From assembly GCA_024803745.1 (NCBI GenBank), contig JANJXV010000013.1, positions 30,608,001 through 30,672,000 of the forward strand: 64,000 nucleotides of DNA, given 5' to 3'. The notes below the pieces were generated by a model, which saw only the letters and a program-made list of their open reading frames with translations, had not been told where the DNA came from and made no database searches. This DNA is from Megascapheus bottae (taxonomy: Eukaryota; Chordata; Mammalia; Rodentia; Geomyidae). Positions 38,056 through 50,539 of the stretch are shown in pieces. Made by a program: the position numbers and the translations under genes. Each line of letters starts with the position of its first letter. The first letter of the stretch is position 1.

Positions 38056-38598
38056 CACAGCATGTATGATGTATAGTGAGTAGAAGTATTAGAGTATCAT
38101 GAATCTGATCTTTAATAAATTTTAGAAAACTATAATGAACATATTTAAAGATAGTTATCTATGGTAATATCTTCCTTCTTATTCATGTTGATATTGCTAA
38201 AGAAAGCTACTATTCTCTGCATAACATACTTAGATGAACTTTACTTAGTCTACAATTTCTAAAACACCACAGTAAACTGAAAGCTGTAAGAAACCGATTT
38301 TGTTTCTTAAGGTGTTTGTAATACAATTTGAGGAACAAAACATTACACTTCAAATAAGTAGGAAATAAGCTAAAATGAAAAATTTTTGTATTTTATTCTC
38401 TATAATTGACCACATTGCCAAAAATGATATCCTCCATTTCATTCCTACTCACAGTAGTATGTTTTGTCTTGACTAGAATTGAACTTTACCATACTGAAGT
38501 AAAAATAATTCATACAACTAAAACACATCTTTATCTTGAAATAAGACAATGCTTAATGTTTTAACAGAATACAATATAACAGTTACAGAAGAGTTCCT

Positions 38599-38812
38599 GG
38601 GGCCGGGAGTTTGGCCTAGTGGTGCAGTGCTTGCCTAGCATGCATGAATACCCGGGTTCGATTCCTTGGTATCATATACATAGAAAAAGCCAGAAATGGT
38701 GCTGAGGCTCAAGTGGTAGAGCTCTAGACTTGAGAAAGTCCAAGGAGAGTGCTCAGGCCCTGAGCTCAAGCCCAGGACTGGCAAAAAAAAAAAAGAAAAA
38801 AAAAAAGAAAGA
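38599..38812 (+). mobile_element. IDL-Geo dimeric SINE
   Basis: GGGGCCGGGAGTTTGGCCTAG start, B box GGTTCGATTCC intact, right half AATGGTGCTGAGGCTCAAGT, and a long interrupted A/G-rich tail. No clear target-site duplication seen. Confidence 0.92.
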
Positions 38813-38947
38813 AATCCTAATTGAACTCCATAATGTATGTGGTTCATTCTCTATACATTAACTGTTACATTCCTGTAAAAATATGGAAAATAATTCTGAT
38901 GACTTAGACCACCTATAATTCAGCTTCTATCAAAATATATCCACTGT

Positions 38948-39184
38948 AGATGGGCGCAGTGGCTCATGCCTGTAAATCCTAGCTACTCAGGAGGCTGAGG
39001 GATCTGAGGATCTCAGTTCAAAGCCAGTCTGGGCACTAAAGTCCATGAGACTCTTATCTCCAATTAATCATTAGAAAATAGGAAGCCGGATTGCGACCTA
39101 AGGGGTAGGGGTGTATCTTTGAGCTGAAGAGTTCAAGGACAGAGCCCAGGCCCATTGTTCAAGCCCCATGACCCACAAAAAAAT
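38948..39184 (+). mobile_element. Composite SINE, 7SL-like left half plus Geo-like right half
   Basis: GATGGGCGCAGTGGCTCATGC, CTACTCAGGAGGCTGAGG, CAAAGCCAGTCTGGGCAC and GACTCTTATCTCCAATTAAT, then a diverged Geo half with GAGTTCAAGGACAGAGCCCA and CAAGCCCCATGACCCAC. It sits 136 bp after the IDL-Geo at 38599. Confidence 0.88.
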
Positions 39185-39728
39185 TCACTCTATCCATCTT
39201 CTTCATATTAGAATACAGAACAATTTCATTTGCAAATTGAATTCCACTGCAAAACTCAAAACATGTTTCAGAGTCATTTAGCTAGTGACTGACAAAGTGT
39301 CTAGTGAAAAGCAAAATAATCTGCTTAGAGGTGCTCTTTTTGAACTTTTGTGACCTTTAATCTCATAAAGGCGATGACCCAAATTTCCATTGCTTATACT
39401 AAAATTCTGTGAGATATAAGCTTTTAGCATTCTTCTGTCATTAAATCTTACCATGAAATTATGTGTGTAGATATATCAGGACAAATACATTTACAGTGGC
39501 AATATTGATTAATTTGTGAAATAAACACATAGAATCTGTCATATAGTTCAAGAGAATATGTGTATGTCTTACATTCATTATGATTACTGTGTATTTCAGA
39601 CAGAAAAATACTATGGGAAATTCTTGACATAAATATTTTTCTGGTTCATTAAAATTAGATCACAAACCATTCAATTTGACTGTGTGAAGTAACATTGGGA
39701 AATTATATTCAACATTTTCTCAGCAGTT

Positions 39729-39815
39729 CATGTGAATACCTTTATATAACACAGGGGACACCTGTGACACCAGTCCATGTGAATACCTTTCTATAACACA
39801 GGTGACACTGGTCAC
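39729..39815 (+). repeat. Short tandem duplication, 47-bp unit
   Basis: CATGTGAATACCTTTATATA at 39729 recurs as CATGTGAATACCTTTCTATA at 39776. The ACACAGGGGACA and ACACAGGTGACA blocks follow at the same spacing. The second copy is incomplete. Confidence 0.85.
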
Positions 39816-41699
39816 ATGATAAAGAGCTGAGAAAAACTTGATATTCTTGATAACCCATCTTTCATATGGACTCTACTCATGATTTTATTTTTATATTTCT
39901 TTGCCTGAAAATCAGTTTAGTATTCTGAGCTTTCTACGTGTATATTTCTAATAAATGATGAGATGATTATTATTTAAACTATAAGATTAGAGATTTAATG
40001 TGTGGCTTCTTTAATTGGCAATACTAAATATGAGATACTTCATAGTATATATTGTATCACTGGATGCAATCAACTATATTTCACACATAGTGAAAAAATA
40101 AAATTGCATCTGTATAAATAAAGACATCTTTTTCTGATTTATTTTCCCTAAAGAAGCATAATGACAAAACTTTTTGAATAGGATCTAAATTATATTTAGT
40201 ATTGTAAGTGAACATAGAATTATGTCAATTATCAATTCCTCCTAGAAGTTTAAAATCTTACACAGCTAGTTAATGACTAAATAAGAATGGCTCTGTTTCC
40301 CAAAATGACTTTCTATATTGGGATACTGTTGATGCAAGAGTCCATCAGAAGTTCATCATTTAGTCAAGTAGAAATATATAAGTAATATTTTAGTTCCTCT
40401 CCCCTAATGTATATTGATAGCCTAATACAGGTTATATTATTGAATTCCTACTGTAACTATTATAATAAAGCAAGACTGTTTTCATTTGAACTATGAAAAA
40501 GTATAACTTAAGAAGATATGTTCCAGGCCCAAGTGTTTGAGTAGGAATGCACAAAGCTCACAGACTTTTCTAATTCTAGTTAAATAAGTAGCTAAAGAAA
40601 ATATAGTCATAAATAAGGCTCAATCCTTTCTAAAACCTTGAAACATTTCTCTAAGCAGGCAGATATGAATTTTAATAATTGTGTGGCTAATACCATCCAA
40701 GAACTAGACTGATTTATTTGTAATGTACATTTGTATCAACACAAATCTAAAAGAGGAATTTGTCACAAATTTAATATTATTCTACCTCAGAAAAAAATAT
40801 AGTCACAAAGTAAAATGTGTGAAGTACTGTGATTATATAATATTCAACTGATAAAATTTCTGTGGTAAATGTATTTGAAACATTTGAAACTCAACTTGCC
40901 AATTAGAATGTAAAACAAAGCCAACCCATCTCCTATCATCACAGAGCTCCTACAGCTGCTGACAACTGTGCATAGAACTGAAATTCAGCAGGTCTCCAGG
41001 AGAATTCAAACATGGAAGCATCTTAGTTCTAAGAGTAAAATTTAAAAAGAGATGAATTTGTTAGTGTAGATTCCTTTAATTCCCAGAATGACTGATGATG
41101 CAGGAAAATAAAAGCATGCTTTCCTAACTAGCAAGCCTTATTTTATAGATAAAAAAGAGAAACAAAGCAAGATTCCAAAGCTGCTCTCTCTCCTGACACT
41201 AATTTCTTGCTAATGAGAGCCACAGGCAGCTTCCCAAATCACTAATTTATTGTTTTTCTTCCTGTAGTGCTTAGTAATTCATCTTGGGAGTTATGCCTCT
41301 TCAGCTTTCCTGGAGGATTTAGCTCTAAAACGAGAGCTGAAAAAAAATTGTCTGCAAAAATTTTATATACGTATATGTACTTTTAAAGTAAATTCAGTTA
41401 TGTGTGGGCATGGCAGTTAAATGGTGCAGAGAATGTTCTACTTGATTCCTACATTCAGTCAATTGTAGCCTCATGTCATACCAATTTCCTAATAGTTTAG
41501 GCATAAAAGCAACTAGAAAAGTCAAATTAGAATCTATTGAAGCTTGTAACTCATTAAGAGGTATGCCTCTTAATGTCAATAAGACTTCCAGGTTATATGT
41601 TGATCAGGAAAGAAAATCACAAAAATGAAAAGAGAACCAAAAATAAATCTCACTAGACTGGTAGTTTCAACACAAGTGAAAAAGGTAATGTTAAATTAA

Positions 41700-41860
41700 T
41701 AAAATACTAATGTTTATTAAGGACATTTCAGGGACTTCATTGATAACTTCTTTGTCCTTACAATGACTCTAAAAATGTGAAGTCTATTTTAGCCCCATTT
41801 CAAAGATGAGAAAGCAGAGGTTCTATAGCTATTTTTCTGTTACCCAACAGCTGATACTAC
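41700..41860 (+). mobile_element. MIR SINE relic
   Basis: ACTAATGTTTATTAAGGACA, CCTTACAATGACTC, CCCCATTTCAAAGATGAGAA and GCAGAGGTTCTATAGCTAT track the MIR core and 3' part in order. Ancient, shared across mammals. Confidence 0.6.
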
Positions 41861-44800
41861 ACAGGAAATATATACAGGAAGACACAACTGTCAAACAATG
41901 TACTTTGCTATGGTTATAATGGAGATAGATGGAAGAGGTCAACAGGCTATCAGAAAAAATATCTATTTAGGAAAAAATATTTACATCACTGTAAAATGAT
42001 GGCAGGGCCAATAATTTTGTGTATTCTTTACTTATTTGTGAAGATAAAATATGAGGCTCCTGGATTTATAATATGAGAAACTGAATACTCATCTATTGTT
42101 ATCTCATTACCTTTCATCTCCTGGAATGCAGTCTTCTTAACTTCATCAAATTACTCAATGTAATGAGTATTTTGAACAGATTTCATTGTTCTCAACTGAG
42201 AAAAAAATGTGAACAAAATAAAGCCAACTAGTTTCATGGAACAATTTCTTCTGATAATTGCTTCATAATTGTTTGTAGAGGTGGCTGACATACCTGGTAA
42301 ATTCAAACCATAATTTCAGGTGATGGTTACAATGACAGAAAGTTATTGAATTTATTAATCCAATCATTCCATGGGCACTGGAAACACAGGGATTATAGTT
42401 ACATACCACTCCTAATTTAAAGGGATCAAATGTGTGTGAAGTTTAATTTATTATGTCCTAATCCTGCTGGAAAACCCATTTGTAAGTTTGGTGATTAAGG
42501 TCAAGGCCGTGACCATTAGCTGGTGGCATGATAGCCTCAGTGTCTTGTCAGCCCTAATTAAAAGCTTCCCTATGGTGGTTTTATGGACAGAAATAAATGT
42601 AATTCACCACTAAAAGTTAAAAAATATTCAATGTTATTTATTTTTAAGTAACAGTCAAATTCTGTTATTCTCCGGTTATAATCAACTCAGAACCAACACA
42701 ACACACCATTTTCTAAAACAAGAAAATTCCCTATAAATACTTTTACAGTAAAACAAACAAAATGTAATTCTGATGGGTTCTGATCAGCTTCAAAAAGATA
42801 ATACTTGTGTTACCAACTGAAAAAAAAATCTGTTTACTGAACCCAATTGCTCCCATTACAAATACCTCCCCTCCAACTTTTGTGTGAATCTGCCCAGATC
42901 ATTCAACCAGCACATAAAATGGATTATTAAAAATTGACAGTAAAAAAAATCCTCAAAATGTCACTGATGTTATATGACTAAATGCCATTTAGGTGACTCA
43001 CACATATTCTTATCCAGTGACAGATAAGGCAGCCCCCTACCCAGCCCCAGGAACCACCCCCTAAAAATGAACTAATAAAAAGCAATACAGACATTCTTAT
43101 GAAGAGATGAATTGTCTTTTTTTTTCTAAAGTCATTATTCAGATGCAGGCGTTTTAAAGAATAGTCTAAAAGCCCTTGAGTCAAATGCTTTGTGTAGCAT
43201 TCAGTATGTAAGAGTCTAGCTAATGGAAAAAGCAGGCGGTGGAAAGGAGAACTTTCAGTTGTCAAGCTGAAAAGTGCTTTAGAGAAGATTGTCATTTCAG
43301 ACTTTACTGTCAGCAATGAAGAATCCCGAAGGCAGCTGAACCCAGAATTCTGATTGTGGTATGTTTGAAAGTGCATCAGTCTAGGAAATCTATATTAATT
43401 TTCTGTTGTCTTGCACAGATAAACAGAAACCCATGAAGGATAATTGATATTGATTTCAGAATTGTGAATGAATGTATTTGTTATTTTGAAATTCTAGAAG
43501 TACATTTCTGAAAAATAAGGAATACTGTGATCAAAAAATACCATTTTTAAGAATCACTGTTTATCTTGCATTCAAAACAAATTCTACCTCTTTGAAGTTT
43601 TGATTATTATTTTCTCCTTTAATGTATTTAATTATGGACTCCATGTAAGTAGTTATTTACAAATTACACTCTTAACTAATAGTTAAATAATTATTTATAA
43701 AAGACTATGTTCTAAGTGTTCTTACGAAATCATTTCGTGCAAGATTTTTTTTTTATTGAGTAATCTGAAAAACTGAAAGTCTGAGAAAAATGTTGAATTT
43801 AAAGAAGCTGGTTTCAGGATTATGTGTTAAAACTAAATTAAGGTATGAATTTCACTGATATATTAGCAGGAAAATTTAATAATGACAAATGATTCCACTT
43901 TGAGAAGTGGAATGCATTGAAATGGATTATCATTGATAAGGAAATAAGTGTTCTTTTCCTGAGGAAAAATAAGTACTCAAAGATCTCTTGTAGAAATTTT
44001 AAATGTAAAAATCAGTGAACTGGAAATGTATACTCACATGCATCCTCTGCATGTTACTTCTAAGAGGGTATTTAGAGTTCACAAGGTTAAAGTATGTTTT
44101 ATTTAACGTTCCATGGACGTCTATAGTCAGTGGTCTACCATTCACAATTTTTCAGAAAAATGTCTGGCTTTATATGATCTTCTGATTAGAGACCCTAGAA
44201 TTTAAAATGAATGAAAATAGGATCGAGAAGGAATAGCATACATAGGAACAGTCCTCGGTATATCTAAATTTTGCAAAGTCCTTCAGTATATTGTACATGC
44301 TTCATTGTTTTTTTCTTGCCCTCATACATGTCATATTCCATGGTGTTGAGTACCGTCCAGTATGCAGATCAGATAGTTCAGGTGTTATGGGTGAGTTCTG
44401 AGTTATTATCTTAAGTGTTTAATTTTCTGTCTGCTCTGATGTTCAATTAACCAGCTCTATTTCATAAGCTACTCCATATGTGAAAATCTAAGACTATTTC
44501 AATATCAGTAAAATCAGTTTAAGAAAAAAATCAATCTAAGAAGCAAAATGGCAAAATCATTTAGATGAATTCATTTTTGAAACAGCTTGCCAAAAAGTGA
44601 AAAAAATTGAAATGTTTCTATTATTCGTTAATTCACTTAATAATCTCTCTAAAAGTAGCTTCACATTTGAGGACTCTTGAAAGTACAGGCTGCCTAATTA
44701 TATTTTATGTTTATGAAAACATGTTTCATAGTCTGGAAAGAAACACTCATAAACAGAACAATCACTAATCATTAGATAAACTATAGAAAATTATCTTGGC

Positions 44801-45104
44801 ATCTTTTGTCAATAAAATGAGAGTTTATTTAAGACTGAAATCTCACATTGTAAGAAATTTTGGCTGCATCACATATAAAATAAGTGTGCTTCTTTTTCTA
44901 AACAAAAACCTGGTAACAGTGGTTGTCGAAGCAGTGACTATCCAAATTATCTGTAGGGAGTTATGAAAACAAATGGCTAATCTCTATCCTCAGAGTTCAT
45001 GATAACAGCAGGTCCAGTAGATGCCTCCAAATGTACCATCCTTCCATATGTCCAGGTGATCTGTGCCTCTTGGTTTAGGAACACAGTTTGAGAAACCGCC
45101 CATA

Positions 45105-45290
45105 TATCACAAAGTAGACCAAATTGTAATTATATGTGCTTGAACCTCCCTCCATGACTAAATTATGCTCTCTTGAATGAGGGGTGTCAGGGATTATTTT
45201 TCTTAGTAATTACCTCAGCACCTGGCACAGAGACTGACTCATAACAGGAATTCAAGATAAACTTGTTTAATGAGAGAGGCAAATGAATAA
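45105..45290 (+). mobile_element. L2 3'-end relic
   Basis: TCTTGAATGAGGGGTGTCAG, GGATTATTTTTCTTAGTAAT, CAGCACCTGGCACAGAGAC and TTCAAGATAAACTTGTTTAA follow the 3' end of the L2 LINE. Confidence 0.6.
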
Positions 45291-45589
45291 TTGGAAAACA
45301 CCACAACTTTAGGTGACATGCAGGTATTACAGTGGCTTTTAAGAGCAAAGTTTATGGTAAAACAGGAAAGTACATTTACTTTAAGAATAGGTACATGTTT
45401 GATTAATTTTACTTTTAGAAATTGTATTTAAATAATTCAAAAAATTAAGAGAGCTTGTGAGCAAAAGTATCAATTGTGTCATGAATCTTTCAGTTAGGCC
45501 TATTCATAATGACCTTGTTCAATGATAAACATGGGCAGATAGATATCTCTGTTATATACTGACTATAATTTCTTAGAACTCACTCAGGA

Positions 45590-46030
45590 GTGGTATACCC
45601 ACCTTGCCCATATGGCATTCCTGTTTTAATTTTTTGAGTGATCTCTAATAATTTCTATAATGTTTGAAATAATATATTTCTACAAACAATATATGATTTT
45701 TTGTTCTGTGCATTCTTGTCAGCATGTTGTTTATAATCTGTTGGGTTCTTGTTTGCTTATTTGTAAGATGGACTATCAATATAGAGAAGAAGTTGAACTG
45801 TTTTCTGACTTTATTGACTATCTGTTTGACCTTTGAGAACTATCTGACTTCAATTGAACATCCATTGACTGCATTGTTTGCTCTCAATATTTAAAATGTT
45901 CCTAGATATTGTGGATATATTCATGCCACTGATTTTCTTTCATTTTGCAGTGTCTTTTCAATCTGGTAATTGTTTACTTTGCTCTACAGAGACATTGCCA
46001 CATTTTTCCATTTCATATTTAAGGTTTTAT
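45590..46030 (-). mobile_element. Old L1 ORF2 fragment, antisense
   Basis: TTTTTTGAGTGATCTCTAAT, GCATTCTTGTCAGCATGTTG and the following stretch keep the antisense order of late ORF2 codons of an old L1. Diverged and full of indels. Confidence 0.5.
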
Positions 46031-46087
46031 GTCCTTAGGGGGTGATATTTATATCTTACACACTAAAATTGTCACAGTAATTATTCA

Positions 46088-46325
46088 TTTTTTTGTATAG
46101 GGGTTTGAACTCGGGGCCTCATGCATGCCAAGCTTGCTTACTTGACTAGTGTTCTACTACTTGAATCATACTTTAAGTTTGACATTTTGCTATTTGTTGT
46201 TTTGGAGTGGAATCTAGTGGTCTTTTCTATGTGTATGGGCCTCAAACTGTCATTCTATGTATCTCAGTTTCCTGAGTAGCTACAACATAACAGATATCAT
46301 AACAGATATGAACCACCAACCCTGC
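46088..46325 (-). mobile_element. Old composite SINE, antisense
   Basis: GGGGTTTGAACTCGGGGCCTCATG, then GTTCTACTACTTGAATCATA, and at the right end TCAGTTTCCTGAGTAGCTAC and GATATGAACCACCAACCCTG. These are tRNA-like and 7SL-like halves in antisense order. Confidence 0.6.
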
Positions 46326-48364
46326 TTTTTAATATTTTCCTTACCCTCTACCATTATATCCCCATTATTTCCCTTGCTTGTCAAACACAATTCAATGGAT
46401 TTCAAAGAATGTTGTTAATTTGAGGATGCGATCCCCCTGGAGTTCTACTCAGAAAGTCATTGTCTATGCCTATGCCTTGACATGTTTTCCTGCTTTCAAT
46501 AAAATGAATATTACTTAGGAAAGAATCATAAGAGGGGTTGAAAAGCTAGAAATGAGTATCTTTTTATAGAGTTAGCAAAAATTATGCACAGTATATGCAC
46601 TAACATTAACTATAGATGTGTTCATATGTTTCCTGCTTCCAAAGAAGGATTTCAAGAACTATAAAGACTTACTGTTGTGCTTAGAATATTTATGTGTTTG
46701 TGTTCGCAGTTAGTACCTGTTAGATAAACAATTCTTCCTTTGATCTAAAGAAAAAAAATGAGGTACTAACTTTCCTGTAATCTTCATTCTGTCATGAGAT
46801 GTTCAAGTTTAGAAGAAATTACTGGCATATTCGCTACTGAAGTAAAGTGGTTTCATGAATGAGTTAAAAGCAAAAGCAACCATCTCGGAAAAGAATAAGA
46901 TGGGGATGGGTTCAAAGGTTACAGTAACTGCCACTCTTGCGGAGGTTGTACTTTTACCTCTGTCATCTTTGTCTGATGTGGTCTCAGAGTGACAGTGAGT
47001 CAGAACAGGCTGGAAGGAAGCAAGGCTTTTAGTAGCAACGAGTAGCATTAATTGAACACTTTTAGAATACCCTTTAAAAAGAACCGCTACTAATACCATG
47101 TCCTCCTGGTCATCACTACTTAATGCAATTGTCCCGTGTCCTGCATAAACCAAGCTAATCTGCAGAGGGTTTTTTTTTAATTAGGAACCTTAAAGTAGGT
47201 GTTAGAAACCTTAGTAGGTGTTAGGAATGAATTATTGATAGCTACCATGTATCACTTGTGCACACTCATTTTATAATTGCTGCAGGACAAGTACTGAATA
47301 GTGTGTAAACTACAAAGATATGCCCTCTGTCTTCATTGGTGCACATCAGCAATGATCTTGAAATTTTCTAATTGTCAAACTACAAAATTGCAAAATTGAC
47401 TAGCTCAACAATGGCTGAAATGTTTACAATCATGTCTTATGAGTTGTTTATATACTTTCCCTAGGCAAAAACATCATGGTAAAGGATATTCAGAGAGAGG
47501 TTGTCAGAGTCTTCATGCCCACAAATCCTCAAGAAGTCTCAGGAATAAGGAAACAGCAATTGTTTCCTCTCTTACCACCATTAACTTTGGGCTATAGAAA
47601 TACAACTGTGAGAAATATTGCTTTTGGTACAATATGTTCTCATCCACCTCAAACCCAGAGGTAAAAACAAAACAACCCCACAGGTAAAATTAACCTAACT
47701 CTGAACATATTTACAGTCACTTCTAAAACCAGTCCTGGATTTAGAGCGTGGTCAAAAGTTTTCCTAAAATGGAACACATATCTAAATGCAAGCTACTGAA
47801 CTATTTTTTTAAATTTATCCAGTGTTAATTTTGGCGAAGATATTACATTTTTCATAAGGGCAGTTTAATATCTCCTCTAAACATTTGATGCAACTTCTAA
47901 ATTCTAGGGATATCATCTATAATCCAATCACATTAAAACAAGGACCTCTCTGTTTTCTAGAATTTATCCTTCTGACATAGAAGAGCAAAGATACGTGTAC
48001 CAATTGTTGACCATTGGCTGAAGTTTACCTAGAACTGAAATAGTGCTTGATACATTTGGATTCCCTCTGTGGCTCTATAAGGAAGGAGACTGAGCACCAC
48101 TGTCTTATGGGTGCTGTTAAGCTAAGATATGTTCTGTCTGCTTCATCTCACTCTGGAATGAAAGTTGATAGATGTTTTTGCTTAAGTATTTACGGACCTT
48201 TCTGTTTCTCTGGGTTTTGTTTTGAATTCTTTTTGAGTGCTCATCTACTTACATTTTGTCTGATTTCTAGACCTTATCTCTTTAGTGAAGCTACATTTGG
48301 TCAATTCAAACTATCATGGTAATTCCCAGTGTTTAACTTACAACCTTATTATTATTTATTGATT

Positions 48365-48572
48365 TTCCTTTGAAGTACTGGGGTTTGAACTTGAGGCATC
48401 ATGTTTGCTCAGCTTCTTTTTTTGCTGATGCTCTATCACTTGATCCACATCCTTAGCCAAGTTCTTTGCTAATTAATTGGAGGTAGAACCTCATTCTACT
48501 CTACTGGCTCTGAAACATAATTCTGAAGAAAATCTCTGCTTATAGGCATGAATCACCAGTTCTTAGCTCACA
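48365..48572 (-). mobile_element. Old composite SINE, antisense
   Basis: AGTACTGGGGTTTGAACTTG, GATGCTCTATCACTTGATCC, CTAATTAATTGGAGGTAGAA and AGGCATGAATCACCAGTTCT parallel the copy at 46088. Confidence 0.6.
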
Positions 48573-48834
48573 GAGTTGCTTTTTATTTAATATCTGATAC
48601 CATTTTATTAAAAATCCTCTTATTCTGTGCTTTTATAGGCTGTATCTTGTTTTATTACCATAACCTCACTTAATAATTACAGTAATAAATATAATCTTCT
48701 ACCTATTAACTAATCATTTCAATATAGCAAACGATTTACCCTTCTGGCTAGACCACATCTGTCTTGCTCCATGTCTTTTCATCCATGCCTAAAATAGTTA
48801 CAGAGTTCAGAAGAACACAAAAATATTTTTTTTC

Positions 48835-49010
48835 TTTTCTAAGCAAGTACTTAGCTCAATAATTTTTGCTACTTTATGAATGAAGAAACCAATGGCTATA
48901 GAGATAAGAAAATGCTAAATCTAGTCAGCTAAGAAAAGCCAAGCCAGACTTCAAATCCAAATCTAAGATTATGATTTTAATGCTAGCTTGTTCTGGCCTA
49001 GATAAGGGGA
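48835..49010 (+). mobile_element. MIR SINE relic
   Basis: TTATGAATGAAGAAACCAAT, CTAGTCAGCTAAGAAAAGCC and CAGACTTCAAATCCAAATCT follow the MIR 3' half. Confidence 0.5.
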
Positions 49011-50147
49011 AAGAGCTAAGATAAAGATAAAGGCAAGATTCTCAGCACATAGTTGCTTAAAAATAACTTAATCAACTTGGAGTGTGAAGAGTTTCATATT
49101 AGCATTCTTTTTATTCAGATTACCATAAAATTCTCTATATCTCTCAGCATCAGCAAGTGTCTGGGAGTGAGTAGCATTCAAAACAAATGTCAAGGACAGA
49201 AACCTCTTTGTCTAACACACAGCCTCATATACTTGCTAAAGACTTTAGATCTATTCATGCAAGTGAATTTTTTGCTTTGTAAACTGATGAAGATTGCAAA
49301 TCTCGATTATTGTAACCTGTCATTCTTTGGATCTGATTGTTTCCATTCGTCCTTTACTAATTTACTTTATGACTTTCTTGGAAAAGACTGCACTGGGCAG
49401 TTCCAGAGCCAGTACTAAGAGATAACCATAATTTTAATAACCTTTAAAACCCTTCATAGAAATGCAACCCCATGTTTGGCTAACAGGGTTGTGTTATGAA
49501 AGACTCACAGCCATTATTCAATAACTAAGGTATGAATTCTTTCGATTTTCAAACTTAATGTTCTGACCACTCTGGCATTATGCTTTTATTTGTAATTGGA
49601 GTCATGTATTTTCTATGACTTTGCCAGGTTTAACTATTACAGGTGCAACTTGTAGAGACTAGGAGAGATCAGGATGGGAATGCTAAATCTTTCAGGTCCA
49701 CACAGGTTTGTCCTGAATGTCCCCTTCCTCCTCTTTGTTTATAGCCCTCAGGGGCTAGAACTCAATAGCTCCACAGCAGGTGGTCTAGGCACAGCCAGGT
49801 GGCCTATATTTTTATCCGCCCAAGTCCAGCCACATGCCACTGAAAATACTAAATAAACCTAGATTAGATTTAGGCCAAGGAGTTAGTAGCTTGCTATAGA
49901 CACATGATTGTCCAAGCATAGTTTTTGAACAATTTTAAGATGCAGAAGAACAACTTAAATATTTTAGCGGAGATGGTCTTCTTACAGTGTGTTTTAAAAA
50001 GGTATTGTCAGCAATTAATTTTGCTATTTCTAATTTGGGCAAATGTTATTAATAAAAAAGAGCAGTATCAAATATCTATCAATTTACAGTAGATATATTC
50101 AAATATTCATGTGTATGAAAAGTTAGACAGCACATAAGCATCTGCCT

Positions 50148-50252
50148 GTATATATATATATATACATAGAGAGTTGGATAGATATAGATATGGCTATGAA
50201 ACTAGATATAGATATAGATGATTATAGATATAGAGAGATATACATCTATATA
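50148..50252 (+). repeat. (TA)n and (GATATA)n microsatellite
   Basis: TATATATATATATAC at 50150-50164, then interrupted GATATAGATATAGAT arrays to about 50252. Confidence 0.85.
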
Positions 50253-50539
50253 TACTTCAAAGAGAATTGATGAGAAACCACATCATATGATATCCTGTCA
50301 TTTCTCAGATGATGATTCTCCATTATCTAGTGATAATGTGAGTCTGCCAATCACGCTGCTTTATTTTAATATTCATCAGTCACTATCTTCACAGTTTTGC
50401 AAGGAAGTGTACAGGCCTTATTAGAATAAATAATATTATAAAATTCTCAGCCTCACCCAACATGATCTCTGGAGTCATTGCGTCCCCCCATCAAAACCTC
50501 AGCTTAATAGGAGTACAAATAAGCAATCCTACAAGTTGA

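Noticed and set aside
49053..49418. 121-codon sense frame
   Set aside because: Composition is that of random AT-rich DNA, no domain is visible, and its left neighbour is a MIR relic.
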